64,000 nucleotides of DNA from Emticicia sp. BO119. Its GTDB lineage: Bacteria; Bacteroidota; Bacteroidia; Cytophagales; Spirosomataceae. Below are positions 36,979-45,485 of this stretch, one piece after another. Each line of letters opens with the position of its first letter. The first letter of the stretch is position 1. Below the pieces are notes generated by a model. The model was not told the origin of the DNA. It saw only the letters and a program-made list of their open reading frames with translations, and made no database searches. The stretch is taken from NCBI RefSeq assembly GCF_013912375.1, contig NZ_JACETV010000001.1, forward strand, positions 682,001 to 746,000, in the 5' to 3' direction. The position numbers and the translations under genes were made by a program.

Positions 36979-39408
36979 TTACTTTTTTACCCTTTCAAGT
37001 TCTTCTTCTCCGTTGGTTCTGTTTATATTCTTGGTGTTTTTTCCAAAACTTCTCGAGTAAGTAAGTTTTATTACTCTATAAAAAGCTGATTCATCTTTAT
37101 AATTTGACTCACTTCTGATATTGAAAGCAATGGGTGTCATACTTCCGATATGAGTATAAATAGAAGAGGTCTGGAAAAGGTCAGGCAATGACAACTGAAA
37201 ACTTCCTTTATCATTTTTAAGTTTTTTGGCAATGCTTAAATTGACTACACCGAAACCTTTCAGTCGGTTTGCTCCTTCAAAAAATGGTAGGTTCTGCCAG
37301 CCAGATAATTCTATTTCAAAGTTTTCAGGTAATGATAAACGCTGAGTAAAATTCAGATTCTGAAAAAGGTAAGTTTTCTCAGCCGGATTAAGGCTATAGG
37401 ATATTTTATATCTTCGTATTGCGGTAGTACTGCTAATGCTGAATTTCCACCAGGAAGTAATCTGAAATGGAGCATTGATAAATAAATTAATACTTTTCTG
37501 ATAGTCGAGATTCTGTGGTGATGAAACCCCAATATCATTTTGAGGGTTTGCAGTGATCTGATAACGAAGAATCGGATGCAGGTCATACTGAAAAGATAAA
37601 CCGATGTTAAATCCGTTTTTGTTAAACTCAGCTTTTAACGCATCTGTAATAGTTGGTTTCAATAGCGGATTGCCGGAAAAAATAAAGGTAGCATCATTAT
37701 AAAAAAGATTAGATATTAAGTCGTTATAAGCAGGGCGTGTAATTCGGCGACCATAGCTAAAATTCAGATTCGTGTGAGTATTAAGCGTATAGGTATAGAG
37801 CAATGAAGGAAAAAACTTAGAGATTGTGAATCCATTTTTGTAAATATTAATATCTCTTTGCCAGTATTCATAACGTAACCCCGCATGAAAGATTGATTTA
37901 GAGTTGAAAACGAAACGCAATTGTGAATAGGCAGCAAGTATTTTTTCATTTCCATTGATATTACTTTGTGTTCGAGGGTCAATTTCCCATAAATCACTAA
38001 CTTTTCGTTCAATATTACTATTGTTTGAGTTAAGTGTATAACTGCCTTTTATACCAGTTTCAATTTTCACATCAGGATTAACTTGCCGGGTATAATCTGC
38101 CTTAAAAACGGCTACATTAATCCTGGACTGACTTTGCCCCCGATTACCATAATTGAATATAGGATTGGTCGGAGGAATCTCGTTTCTATCTTTGTCAAAA
38201 TATTGGTAAGTAACCAGAGTCGGACTACTGTTAGCGTAGTCTATATAACTTAAGTCAAGGTTTAGTTGAGATTTCGAAGAAAAATTGTGTTGAAAGTACC
38301 CCGATGAAATGAAATTTTGTCTACCTGTAGTTCCATCAGAGAGTCCTTTCGAGCCTAAAAAACTACCATCGGGCATAATACGGTCACCGATAATTTCTAC
38401 AAGGTTATGCATCCGGCTCGAAACCAATGAAATTTCTCCGCCAATTGAGGTTTTAGGAGAAGGGTTGTATTCAGCAGCTACATTCAGATTATGCATCTGC
38501 TGAGTGCGGTCCGTTAAGCCACCAAAAATAGTGCTGTTAAAACCACCTATAAATGGGTAATAAGAAGTGCCTTGACCTCTATAACCTGAATAATCATGGC
38601 TATGGCCGAATGAATATGCTAAATTGACATTTGCCTTCTTAAACCCATGAGATAAACTGACAGCAGTTGATGCTTTCTCCCTGTAGCCAAACCCGGCTGT
38701 AGCCGATAGATTGAGTTTTGTACCTTCATTGTCATTTTTCTTAAAAATAATATTGATGATGCCTGCGCCTCCATCAGCATCATATTGAGCAGTGGGGGAT
38801 GTGATTAATTCAATTTTTTCAATATTATCTGCTACGGTGCTTTCTAATAAATTGAATAACTCTTCCATTGACATCGGTACTCTTCTTCCATTAAAAAGGA
38901 TAGTTATTCCGCTTTGCCCGTTCAGGCTAAACTGGTTGTTGCGTCTGTCAGATATAATTCCTGGTAACCGTTCTAATACCTGCAAAGCATTACTTCCTTT
39001 GGCCATCAGACTACTTTGGACATTGATAACTTTGCCTATAGGAGTGGTTTGAATAAACTCTCTCCTGGCTGAAATTTTTACTTCTTTCAGTTCATGGTTT
39101 TCCTCTGCAATATTAACGGTAGATAGTTGGATAGGGGAATTAGTATAAACAAAGCTTTCAGACTGGTAACTTTGATAACCTATACTACTGATACGCAAGA
39201 AAAACTCACCATCTACGTCAGTATTTACCTTAAATTCTCCATTTTCATTAGTAGTTGTTCCTGTAATAGCAACTGAATCTTTGACAGTGAATAAGACTAC
39301 ATTTGCATATGGAACAGCTTCTCCATTAGTCGAGGTTACCTTACCAATAATTTGTCCGGTAGCATTAAATGAGAATAAAACAGTTAATAATAGTAATAGC
39401 GTTTTCAT
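36979..39408 (-). CDS. Outer-membrane beta-barrel (TonB-receptor-like) protein with CarboxypepD_reg domain
   Basis: An 809-residue exported protein. The signal peptide ends near FNATGQ. Residues about 20-100 form a carboxypeptidase-regulatory-like domain (IIGKVTSTNGEAVPYANVVLF). The plug is at about 110-220 (VQSSLMAKGSNALQVLERLPGI, SGITILFNGRRVPMSMEELFNLL, TSPTAQYDADGGAGIINIIFKKN). The rest matches the OMP_b-brl_3 barrel group, ending without a classical aromatic residue (EELERVKK). Members may bind peptides or other substrates; no partner genes identify a cargo. It stands alone, divergent from the FadR-type regulator gene. Confidence 0.92.
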   Translation of the reverse strand: MKTLLLLLTVLFSFNATGQIIGKVTSTNGEAVPYANVVLFTVKDSVAITGTTTNENGEFKVNTDVDGEFFLRISSIGYQSYQSESFVYTNSPIQLSTVNIAEENHELKEVKISARREFIQTTPIGKVINVQSSLMAKGSNALQVLERLPGIISDRRNNQFSLNGQSGITILFNGRRVPMSMEELFNLLESTVADNIEKIELITSPTAQYDADGGAGIINIIFKKNDNEGTKLNLSATAGFGYREKASTAVSLSHGFKKANVNLAYSFGHSHDYSGYRGQGTSYYPFIGGFNSTIFGGLTDRTQQMHNLNVAAEYNPSPKTSIGGEISLVSSRMHNLVEIIGDRIMPDGSFLGSKGLSDGTTGRQNFISSGYFQHNFSSKSQLNLDLSYIDYANSSPTLVTYQYFDKDRNEIPPTNPIFNYGNRGQSQSRINVAVFKADYTRQVNPDVKIETGIKGSYTLNSNNSNIERKVSDLWEIDPRTQSNINGNEKILAAYSQLRFVFNSKSIFHAGLRYEYWQRDINIYKNGFTISKFFPSLLYTYTLNTHTNLNFSYGRRITRPAYNDLISNLFYNDATFIFSGNPLLKPTITDALKAEFNKNGFNIGLSFQYDLHPILRYQITANPQNDIGVSSPQNLDYQKSINLFINAPFQITSWWKFSISSTTAIRRYKISYSLNPAEKTYLFQNLNFTQRLSLPENFEIELSGWQNLPFFEGANRLKGFGVVNLSIAKKLKNDKGSFQLSLPDLFQTSSIYTHIGSMTPIAFNIRSESNYKDESAFYRVIKLTYSRSFGKNTKNINRTNGEEELERVKK

Positions 39409-39701
39409 CAGTCTCGAATTTTTTGATGAATTTATGTCGTTGCCGAAACTGTTTTTATGAGACTTGATAATCTGTGAACTTTAATTGATGAAAAGCAGAC
39501 TATAGAGGATTAAAACTGATCCGAAACTGTTGAAATATTTCTTAATGCGATTTTTATACTGAAATAGACGAGTTGAAAACGCAGTAGCAACAATAAAATC
39601 AGGCATTAATTTAATCTTCTAAATCTTATCATTCTACGAATTAAATAGCAGTGGTTGCGAAGAAAATCAGGAAGTAGTATCAAATATTTTTTTTAGAAAT
39701 G

Positions 39702-39733
39702 TTTGCAGGTTTGAATATCCAATTCTATTTTTG
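39702..39733 (+). promoter_or_regulatory. Promoter of the FadR-type regulator gene
   Basis: TTTG (39702-39705), 20 bases, then TATTTTTG (39726-39733) match the Bacteroidota elements. The transcript should begin near 39738-39742, only about 4 to 8 bases before the ATG at 39746 and inside the operator. Confidence 0.65.
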
Positions 39734-39744
39734 TCATCAGATGA
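39734..39744. promoter_or_regulatory. FadR-type operator, copy 1
   Basis: TCATCAGATGA is a perfect 11-bp palindrome (TCATC-A-GATGA) resembling FadR-family sites (tNGTNNNACNa with G/C changed to A/T). It covers the predicted transcription start of its own regulator gene, ending one base before the ATG. The surrounding 21 bases are repeated exactly at 40420-40440. Confidence 0.7.
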
Positions 39745-39745
39745 T

Positions 39746-40405
39746 ATGATGAATAAACCTATACATAAACGCTCATTAGCTGAAGAGGTAGCTAACCAGA
39801 TCAGTATCTATATTCAGGCAGGTCATTATGTAGTAAATCAGAAACTACCAACAGAACCTGAACTGATGAAGCAATTTGGTGTGGGGCGTTCAACTATTCG
39901 TGAAGCAGTGCGAATGCTTGCAAACTCAGGATTATTGCGTGTTCAACAGGGTGTTGGGACTTTCATTGAAGAGTATTCATCAGGCAATGAAACTTTAAAT
40001 CAAAGATTAAAAAGGGCTCATGCCAAAGATATTGATGAGGTGAGGCAAATGTTAGAAATTAAGATTGCACAAAAAGCTGCCGAAAATCGCAATGTGCAGC
40101 AATTAGCTCAGATAGAAATGTTTCTGGATCAGCGGATTCAAACTTCAGGAGCCGGATTATTGGAAGATTGCATAACAGCAGATATTAATTTTCATGTCAG
40201 TATTGCCAAGGCATCAGGCAATGAGATTCTGGCAGATATGTATCAGGCATTTTCAACGCACCTCAAAAGCTGGTTTTTGCAGATACACGCTGATACCAAA
40301 GCATTTGTCCAGACTAACGATTTGCATACTTCCCTGTTTCAAAGTATTAAAGATCGTAATGCTGAGAAAGCCTTACATTATGCCACTTTAATTTTAAGAC
40401 ATTAA
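39746..40405 (+). CDS. FadR/GntR-family transcriptional regulator
   Basis: A regulator of about 219 residues. The start is at ATG 39746 (or the adjacent ATG 39749), followed closely by the GntR winged helix: RSLAEEVANQISIYIQAGHYVVNQKLPTEPELMKQFGVGRSTIREAVRMLANSGLLRVQQGVGTFIEE. An all-helical FCD-type ligand domain follows (about residues 80-219, with DINFHVSIAKASGNEILADMY as the metal/ligand face). It probably represses itself and the following Fsr-like exporter, which carries the same operator 27 bases after this gene's stop codon. Confidence 0.9.
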   Translation: MMNKPIHKRSLAEEVANQISIYIQAGHYVVNQKLPTEPELMKQFGVGRSTIREAVRMLANSGLLRVQQGVGTFIEEYSSGNETLNQRLKRAHAKDIDEVRQMLEIKIAQKAAENRNVQQLAQIEMFLDQRIQTSGAGLLEDCITADINFHVSIAKASGNEILADMYQAFSTHLKSWFLQIHADTKAFVQTNDLHTSLFQSIKDRNAEKALHYATLILRH

Positions 40406-40419
40406 TTTTTTACTATAAA

Positions 40420-40430
40420 TCATCAGATGA
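40420..40430. promoter_or_regulatory. FadR-type operator, copy 2
   Basis: TCATCAGATGA, identical to the site before the regulator gene and with the same spacing to a double ATG (40432, 40435). With flanking bases it extends to ATCATCAGATGAT. It lies 14 bases after the regulator's stop codon, so it may control a second promoter or block elongation. Confidence 0.7.
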
Positions 40431-40431
40431 T

Positions 40432-41646
40432 ATGATGAATGTAACAAAGTCAACTACTACTCCACAACCCGGGGTTATACAGCAGACGGTCTATTCGATA
40501 TTATATTCAATCAGCTTTGCCCATTTACTCAATGATATGATTCAGGCCGTTATTCCGGCTATCTATCCGTTAATAAAAGAAAGTTTCCATCTCGATTTTT
40601 CACAAATAGGCCTGGTTACCTTAGCTTATCAGCTGACAGCCTCTATTCTTCAACCCTTTGTAGGGTTATATACAGACCGTTACCCTAAGCCGTTTTCATT
40701 AGCTATTGGTATGACTATTTCGTTGGTTGGCCTATTCAATCTGGCCTTTGCCTCTGATTTTTACTGGATTCTTTTATCAGTAAGCCTGATTGGTGTAGGT
40801 TCATCTATTTTTCATCCTGATTCTTCTCGTGTGGCCTATCTGGCATCGGGTGGTAAACGTGGCCTGGCTCAGTCAATTTTCCAGCTGGGTGGTAATGCAG
40901 GTAGTGCTTTAGGCCCTTTATTAGCTGCCTTAATTGTGGTGCCTTATGGGCAACACAGTGTGTTGTGGTTTGGTATTGCTGCCTTAATCGGTATTATATT
41001 ATTGTATAATATCGGTAGTTGGTATAAAACGGTGGCTTTGCCTAAAGTAGCCAGAGCAGTGCACGAAACAAGCCTGAGTTTGAGCAAAAACCGGATAATT
41101 ATCTCTATGTTTATTTTAATCCTGTTAATGTTCTCAAAGTTTTTCTACATGGCAGGTATGACAAGTTATTATACTTTTTATCTGATGGATAAGTTTAAAC
41201 TGAGCGTAAAAGATGCACAGATTCAGCTATTTATCTTTCTGGCAGCAATTGCCATAGGAACCTTCGCAGGGGGACCTTTAGGTGATAAATTTGGCCGCAA
41301 ATATATAATCTGGGTTTCTATTTTGGGGGCTGCCCCGTTTACCTTATTATTACCTTATGCCAGTCAGCTTTTTACTCCCATTCTGGCAGCATGTATCGGG
41401 TTACTAATATCATCAGCATTTTCGGCTATTCTTGTTTATGCACAAGAACTAATGCCCGGCAAAGTAGGTATGATTTCTGGTTTATTCTTTGGATTAGCCT
41501 TCGGAATGGGAGGGCTTGGCTCCGCACTTTTAGGTACATTGGCTGACCATACAACCATCGGCTATATGTTTGATGTATGCTCTTATCTGCCACTTATAGG
41601 TGTTCTTACAGGCTTCTTACCTGATGTTGAGAAGAAGAAAAAGTAA
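40432..41646 (+). CDS. MFS exporter, fosmidomycin-resistance (Fsr)-like
   Basis: A 404-residue inner-membrane transporter with about 12 helices. It closely fits the Fsr group: SFAHLLNDMIQAVIPAIYPLIKESFHLDFSQIGLVTLAYQLTASILQPFVGLYTDRYPKPFSLAIGM near the N terminus, and IGVGSSIFHPDSSRVAYLASGGKRGLAQSIFQLGGNAGSALGP in the middle. Fsr-type pumps expel fosmidomycin and related compounds; the natural substrate here is unknown. It is cotranscribed with, or separately controlled by, the FadR-type regulator just upstream. Confidence 0.9.
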   Translation: MMNVTKSTTTPQPGVIQQTVYSILYSISFAHLLNDMIQAVIPAIYPLIKESFHLDFSQIGLVTLAYQLTASILQPFVGLYTDRYPKPFSLAIGMTISLVGLFNLAFASDFYWILLSVSLIGVGSSIFHPDSSRVAYLASGGKRGLAQSIFQLGGNAGSALGPLLAALIVVPYGQHSVLWFGIAALIGIILLYNIGSWYKTVALPKVARAVHETSLSLSKNRIIISMFILILLMFSKFFYMAGMTSYYTFYLMDKFKLSVKDAQIQLFIFLAAIAIGTFAGGPLGDKFGRKYIIWVSILGAAPFTLLLPYASQLFTPILAACIGLLISSAFSAILVYAQELMPGKVGMISGLFFGLAFGMGGLGSALLGTLADHTTIGYMFDVCSYLPLIGVLTGFLPDVEKKKK

Positions 41647-41719
41647 ATCTGTTAGCCATTGATACACTGCCTATGTTGCTTCCGGGAGCGTAACTGTATA
41701 ACACGTCTTTCATAAACTA

Positions 41720-41995
41720 TTATTTTTCATCAATATTGTTCGGCTCGAAATTACTTTCTTCTCTTTCAGGAGGAGTCTTTTTGTCTTCATTTGCATAACT
41801 AAAATCATCTACAGTAGGAGTAGGAGCTTCATCAGGCAATTCTTCATCTTCTAAATTTTCATCTTCTAATACATCTTCATCATCAATATCTCCACCGTTA
41901 TAAGAAGTACCATCACCAGGATTCAGAAAAAAGTTAAGAAACCTGAAATTATATATAAGACCAGGTGAAAAGGCTGATAATTGTGTTGTTTTCAT
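41720..41995 (-). CDS. Hypothetical acidic protein, 91 residues
   Basis: It was not recognised. The first 35 residues are hydrophobic or aromatic (AFSPGLIYNFRFLNFFLNPGDG); the rest is highly acidic and Pro-rich (many Asp/Glu runs such as DDEDVLEDENLEDEELPDE), likely disordered. No signal peptide or membrane helix is convincing. Low complexity makes coding status less certain, but the start, stop and biased composition are consistent with a small Bacteroidota protein. Confidence 0.5.
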   Translation of the reverse strand: MKTTQLSAFSPGLIYNFRFLNFFLNPGDGTSYNGGDIDDEDVLEDENLEDEELPDEAPTPTVDDFSYANEDKKTPPEREESNFEPNNIDEK

Positions 41996-42182
41996 AATTA
42001 TATTATTTTATTATGAATACTTAAAAAAACGTACCAGCAAAAAAGTAAGTAATAAAGAAAACGGAAGGAAAAGTTATACAGAGTTAAGAAAAACAGGCGA
42101 AAAGTGAATATGGTATCATATATACGCCTTATGTGACAAAGCAAAGTGCAATTACAAAGCCCATTGATAAAACAAATTATCG

Positions 42183-42190
42183 TATCTTTG
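42183..42190 (+). promoter_or_regulatory. Possible -7 element for the YjdM gene
   Basis: TATCTTTG matches TAnnTTTG; the transcript would start near 42197, about 46 bases before the ATG. A TTG at 42164-42166 is closer than usual (16 bases), so this is tentative. Confidence 0.35.
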
Positions 42191-42242
42191 GGTGTAAATA
42201 AAGATAGGTTAAAAATCTTCCTCAATTATTAATTAGAACCTT

Positions 42243-42581
42243 ATGTCAGAATTTCCACCTTGTCCGAAATGTAAAAGCGAATATGTGTATCCAAGTGATG
42301 GTTTATTGATTTGTCCAGAATGTTTTTATGAATGGAATCCTGAGGAAATGGAGGTCGAAGACGTAAGCCTGAAGGTAGTCGACTCTAATGGAAATGAGTT
42401 AAAGGATGGAGATACAATAGTTGTAATTAAAGATTTACCCGTAAAAGGTGCACCAAAACCTGTTAAAGCCGGCACTAAAGTTAAGAATATTCGTCTGACT
42501 GTCGGAGATCATAATATTGACTGTAAAATCGAAGGCTTCGGCGCAATGAGTTTGAAGTCTGAATTTGTAAGAAAAGCATAG
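42243..42581 (+). CDS. yjdM: YjdM/PhnA-family zinc-ribbon protein
   Basis: A 112-residue protein. The N-terminal zinc ribbon has CPKC (residues 7-10) and CPEC (24-27). The C-terminal beta domain is [44 protein letters not shown]. This is the PhnA/YjdM family. Despite the name it is not needed for phosphonate breakdown in Escherichia coli, and its exact role is unsettled; some relatives cleave phosphonoacetate, but the zinc-ribbon form here is the general one. It is a single gene. Confidence 0.93.
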   Translation: MSEFPPCPKCKSEYVYPSDGLLICPECFYEWNPEEMEVEDVSLKVVDSNGNELKDGDTIVVIKDLPVKGAPKPVKAGTKVKNIRLTVGDHNIDCKIEGFGAMSLKSEFVRKA

Positions 42582-42681
42582 GTAATTTGATATAGATATA
42601 ATTTTAATGGTCTAAAAACAATATATTGACTTGTGTGTTGTTAGTAATAATAACCACAGACTTGATATACGTAAATAGCCA

Positions 42682-43680
42682 ATGAAACGACTAATCATTT
42701 TACTACTGATTACCGCTGGCGCTGCGCACGCACAGACCATAGCAGAGTTCAGACAATGTTATCTCGACAAACAAATCATTAATCCGGCCTTATTGGTGAA
42801 TGCTCCAGCCAATAATGCGTTGCTATCTTTTTCTCCGGGAAGTTATACGCTCAATTACCCAAAAGATTCCTATAGGTTTAATAATTACCAGTTTTTAGCT
42901 TCAGGTACATACCACCCGGACAAAAGCCCACATCATTTTGGGGCTTATATCTGGGGTCAACAACAAGTGAGTAACTCAATATCCTTTGATTATGCCTATG
43001 AAATACCCATTGATAGACATACCAATATAGCTTTCGGAGCAAATATAGGTGTATATAATCCATTAGAATTTATGGGTGGAAAAGTATTCAGATATGGCGC
43101 AGGCGTAGCCTTGCAAAATAAAAATAAAGAGAACTACATAGGGCTTTCGTTTCCGCATATAGTGACTTCCGTTAATAAGGGAGACTTTTCTCAAAGCCCT
43201 TATAAAGCGTTGATTGTGCAGGGTGGATATACTTTTTATTTACCTTGGAACATAAAATTTATTCCAGCGGCTTATCTCCAGCTTGATATAACCAAAAAAT
43301 ATGGTTCAGCCGGACAACGACAGTTCTTTGCTACAGATTTAGCTTTCCGATACAAAGAATTAATATATGTAAATGGAGCTGTAGGTGTAAAGAATTTTAA
43401 TTTCAGCTCTACAGGCCTTCAAAGATTTGGGGTAGGTATTAAACCTAAGCCCGAAATTATGTTTGGTTATCAAAGAGATGCTTTAGATGCCACCGATTTT
43501 AGGTATCATAGTATATGGGCCAGGTATTTCTTTTTGACTAAGAGTAGAACTAAGGGAGTTATTCATGCCTCACGACCTGTAAAGAATAATTCTCAACTAA
43601 AAAATAATACTGTAAAGCAAACGACTAATCAACCGAAAACTCCTGTAAATAAGCCCAAAACAACTCCTAAAAAGAAATAA
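42682..43680 (+). CDS. PorP/SprF-family type IX secretion membrane protein
   Basis: A 332-residue exported protein. The signal peptide is MKRLIILLLITAGAAHAQT. The family start QCYLDKQIINPALLVNAPANNALLSFSP corresponds to the INPAY region of PorP/SprF. The rest alternates polar and aromatic strands (FGAYIWGQQQ, NIAFGANIGVYNPLEF, YIGLSFPHI), fitting an outer-membrane barrel. The last 50 residues are a basic, low-complexity tail (KNNSQLKNNT, NKPKTTPKKK). PorP/SprF proteins act in type IX secretion and surface attachment; paralogues often sit beside the adhesin they serve, but none is adjacent here. Confidence 0.85.
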   Translation: MKRLIILLLITAGAAHAQTIAEFRQCYLDKQIINPALLVNAPANNALLSFSPGSYTLNYPKDSYRFNNYQFLASGTYHPDKSPHHFGAYIWGQQQVSNSISFDYAYEIPIDRHTNIAFGANIGVYNPLEFMGGKVFRYGAGVALQNKNKENYIGLSFPHIVTSVNKGDFSQSPYKALIVQGGYTFYLPWNIKFIPAAYLQLDITKKYGSAGQRQFFATDLAFRYKELIYVNGAVGVKNFNFSSTGLQRFGVGIKPKPEIMFGYQRDALDATDFRYHSIWARYFFLTKSRTKGVIHASRPVKNNSQLKNNTVKQTTNQPKTPVNKPKTTPKKK

Positions 43681-43728
43681 TAAGAGCAATGGCATGGATT
43701 TTTATTTATTTCAATAAAAAGAAAAATC

Positions 43729-43968
43729 ATGAAAACCGGAAAATCAATGCTTATTCTATCATTATTACTTACTTGTTTTTGCTGTAATAAAAAAGCAAAC
43801 TCACTTGGGCAATGTGTGGAAAAACCGAGTGATGGAAGAATATGTACTGCCATCTATCAGCCAGTGTCTGGATGTAATAACAAAACTTATGGTAATTCTT
43901 GCGAGGCCGAGGCAAGGGGAATAACGAAATATAGTGAAGGTGAATGCAAGAAAGTTCTTAACCCCTAA
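43729..43968 (+). CDS. Small lipoprotein with a Kazal-type domain
   Basis: A 79-residue exported protein. An N-terminal lipoprotein signal ends around LLTCFCC. One Kazal-like inhibitor domain follows: CVEKPSDGRICTAIYQPVSGCNNKTYGNSCEAEARGITKYSEGEC. Bacterial Kazal domains usually read PVCGC here; this one reads PVSGC, so one of six Cys is missing and one disulfide is lost. It may still bind a protease, but activity is uncertain. It follows the PorP/SprF gene by 48 bases on the same strand. Confidence 0.85.
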   Translation: MKTGKSMLILSLLLTCFCCNKKANSLGQCVEKPSDGRICTAIYQPVSGCNNKTYGNSCEAEARGITKYSEGECKKVLNP

Positions 43969-44003
43969 AGAACCACTTTTTTAAGGGAGGAATGAATTTC
44001 CCA

Positions 44004-44028
44004 TCAGGAATTTAGTGGAATTTCCTGA
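44004..44028. terminator. Possible terminator hairpin
   Basis: TCAGGAA (44004-44010) and TTCCTGA (44022-44028) form a 7-bp stem in the short gap between the Kazal gene and the converging DsbA-family gene. Confidence 0.4.
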
Positions 44029-44043
44029 CAGGAAAAAATCATA

Positions 44044-45024
44044 CTATTTTATCCAGAGTGCTCCATTTTTCGTTACAAGCTTTTTGATTTTATTTGTTTC
44101 TACCAGTGTTTCAAGTGTTTGTTCTGCTTCCTGAAAGGAAATTTCGCTAAGCTCAACAAATTCTCTTAAGGTAAGGGTAGGATACTTTTCAAACAAGCTC
44201 TGCCAATCTTTTTTATATGCCTTCTTGATAACTGACGGACAAATTTTCTGGATAGCGTTTTCATAATTCAGATATGGTTTAGTGCCATAAATAAACTCTG
44301 AACCACCGGTGCTATTGGTTACAAAAATAGATGGGAAGCCTCTGATACCCATTTTTTTGGACAGGCTTAAATCAGCCTGGAAAAGCTCTTTTGCTTTGCC
44401 CTCATAATCTTGTTTTAATTGAACTACATCCAGACCTGCTTTAATAGCGGCTTGTGCTATTATTTCCCATCTGGTTATGTTTTTCTTCTGTAAAAATACC
44501 ATTTCACGTAAGCTGCGCAGGAAAATAACGGCCTTTTCTTCATTCTGCAATTGAGCCGCCTTAAACGCAATAGATGGAGGATAGGATGAATCTAATGGGT
44601 CTTCGAGCCATATATTGCCATTGATAGGCATTTTGTAGTGGAGGCTTACCTCATCCCAATGGTGTGCTACATCCGATGGCTTATTGATACCCCCGCTATT
44701 ATAAGACCAATCAGGTAGAAGCCCTCCCATATGGTACTCAAACTCAACATCGTGGCCATATTCTAATTTTAGTCTCCTCAACTGAGGTTCAATACCCCAG
44801 CAAGAAGAACAGATTGGGTCTGTGAAATAGATGATTTTCACTGGCTTATTCTGAGGAGCGATTGGCTGTTTTTTAGAAGTATTCTCGGCGCCTGGAATCT
44901 CACAAATACCTGATTCAGGGTCACACAATAGCGGATTATTATTGGTTGTCATTGGTTTTTTGGTTTGTGCCTGGCAATTAAAAATACCAGCAATTACTAA
45001 AAATATTAAAGGTTTAATGTTCAT
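44044..45024 (-). CDS. DsbA-family (SpxH/FrnE-like) thioredoxin-fold protein
   Basis: A 326-residue protein. The redox motif is CSSC (Cys72, Cys75) in DPICSSCWGIEPQLRRLK, in the extended DsbA fold of the SpxH/YjbH and FrnE group (GGLLPDW, EDPLDSSYPPSIAFKAAQLQ, GIRGFPSIFVTN). The C-terminal 80 residues are helical (FVELSEISFQEAEQTLETL) like a small winged-helix domain. The first 20 residues look like a signal peptide (MNIKPLIFLVIAGIFNCQAQ), unusual for this mostly cytosolic group; a second start at Met25 (44952) would give a cytosolic form. It is divergent from an HxlR-type regulator. Confidence 0.88.
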   Translation of the reverse strand: MNIKPLIFLVIAGIFNCQAQTKKPMTTNNNPLLCDPESGICEIPGAENTSKKQPIAPQNKPVKIIYFTDPICSSCWGIEPQLRRLKLEYGHDVEFEYHMGGLLPDWSYNSGGINKPSDVAHHWDEVSLHYKMPINGNIWLEDPLDSSYPPSIAFKAAQLQNEEKAVIFLRSLREMVFLQKKNITRWEIIAQAAIKAGLDVVQLKQDYEGKAKELFQADLSLSKKMGIRGFPSIFVTNSTGGSEFIYGTKPYLNYENAIQKICPSVIKKAYKKDWQSLFEKYPTLTLREFVELSEISFQEAEQTLETLVETNKIKKLVTKNGALWIK

Positions 45025-45034
45025 GAAACTGAAT

Positions 45035-45052
45035 TGGTTGAACCATTTTCAA
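45035..45052. promoter_or_regulatory. Operator-like inverted repeats in the DsbA/HxlR divergent region
   Basis: TGGTTGAACCA (45035-45045) is a perfect 11-bp palindrome with a central base, and TTGAA-CCATT-TTCAA (45038-45052) is a second overlapping inverted repeat. They lie 11 to 28 bases upstream of the DsbA-family start, a suitable place for HxlR binding. Confidence 0.5.
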
Positions 45053-45120
45053 TTGAATTATTTTATATGTTTATACAAAGGTCAGAAACCTTCAGTTTAC
45101 AGTCAATAAGTCAAAAAAAC

Positions 45121-45435
45121 ATGACTACTAAAAAGATTGAAGAAAATACAGAAACCTGCCCGGCACAGACATTATTAAAACTTTTGTCGGGGAAATGGAA
45201 GCCGGAAATCTTTCGTTTGGCGGTTGTGGGTCCATTGCGTTTCAGTAGTTTATTACGCCAACTGGAAGGTTCAAATAAGCAAACACTGGCAATAGCTCTA
45301 AAAGAACTAGAAGAAGCGGGCTTACTCGAAAAAGTAACCATTAAGCTAAAACCGCTTCACATCGAATACTATCTGACAGAAAAAGGCAAAACAATGATTC
45401 CTGTTTTTTTAACATTGGAGGCATTGGTGGATTAA
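45121..45435 (+). CDS. HxlR-family winged-helix regulator
   Basis: A 104-residue protein from ATG 45121 (MTTKKIEENTETCPAQTLLKLLSGKWKPEIF); an earlier ATG at 45034 would add 29 implausible residues. The HxlR helix-turn-helix is LRFSSLLRQLEGSNKQTLAIALKELEEAGLLEK, with wing EYYLTEKGK. Cys13 (ETCPAQ) is at the redox-sensing position. It is divergent from the DsbA-family gene, its likely target, which fits a thiol-redox switch. Confidence 0.88.
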   Translation: MTTKKIEENTETCPAQTLLKLLSGKWKPEIFRLAVVGPLRFSSLLRQLEGSNKQTLAIALKELEEAGLLEKVTIKLKPLHIEYYLTEKGKTMIPVFLTLEALVD

Positions 45436-45485
45436 TTGAATCATAAGCCTTACTCCTGCAAAACCCCTCTTATGGCCCGATAATC

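Larger units (their letters stand above)
39409..39745. other. Intergenic region between the receptor and FadR genes
   Basis: About 337 AT-rich bases without a gene. The right end carries the FadR promoter and operator. No promoter was convincing on the minus strand for the receptor gene. Confidence 0.5.

Noticed and set aside
41998-42225. 75-codon frame on the minus strand
   Set aside because: Phe/Leu/Cys-rich translation of AT-rich intergenic DNA with no recognisable feature; it overlaps the promoter region of the YjdM gene.
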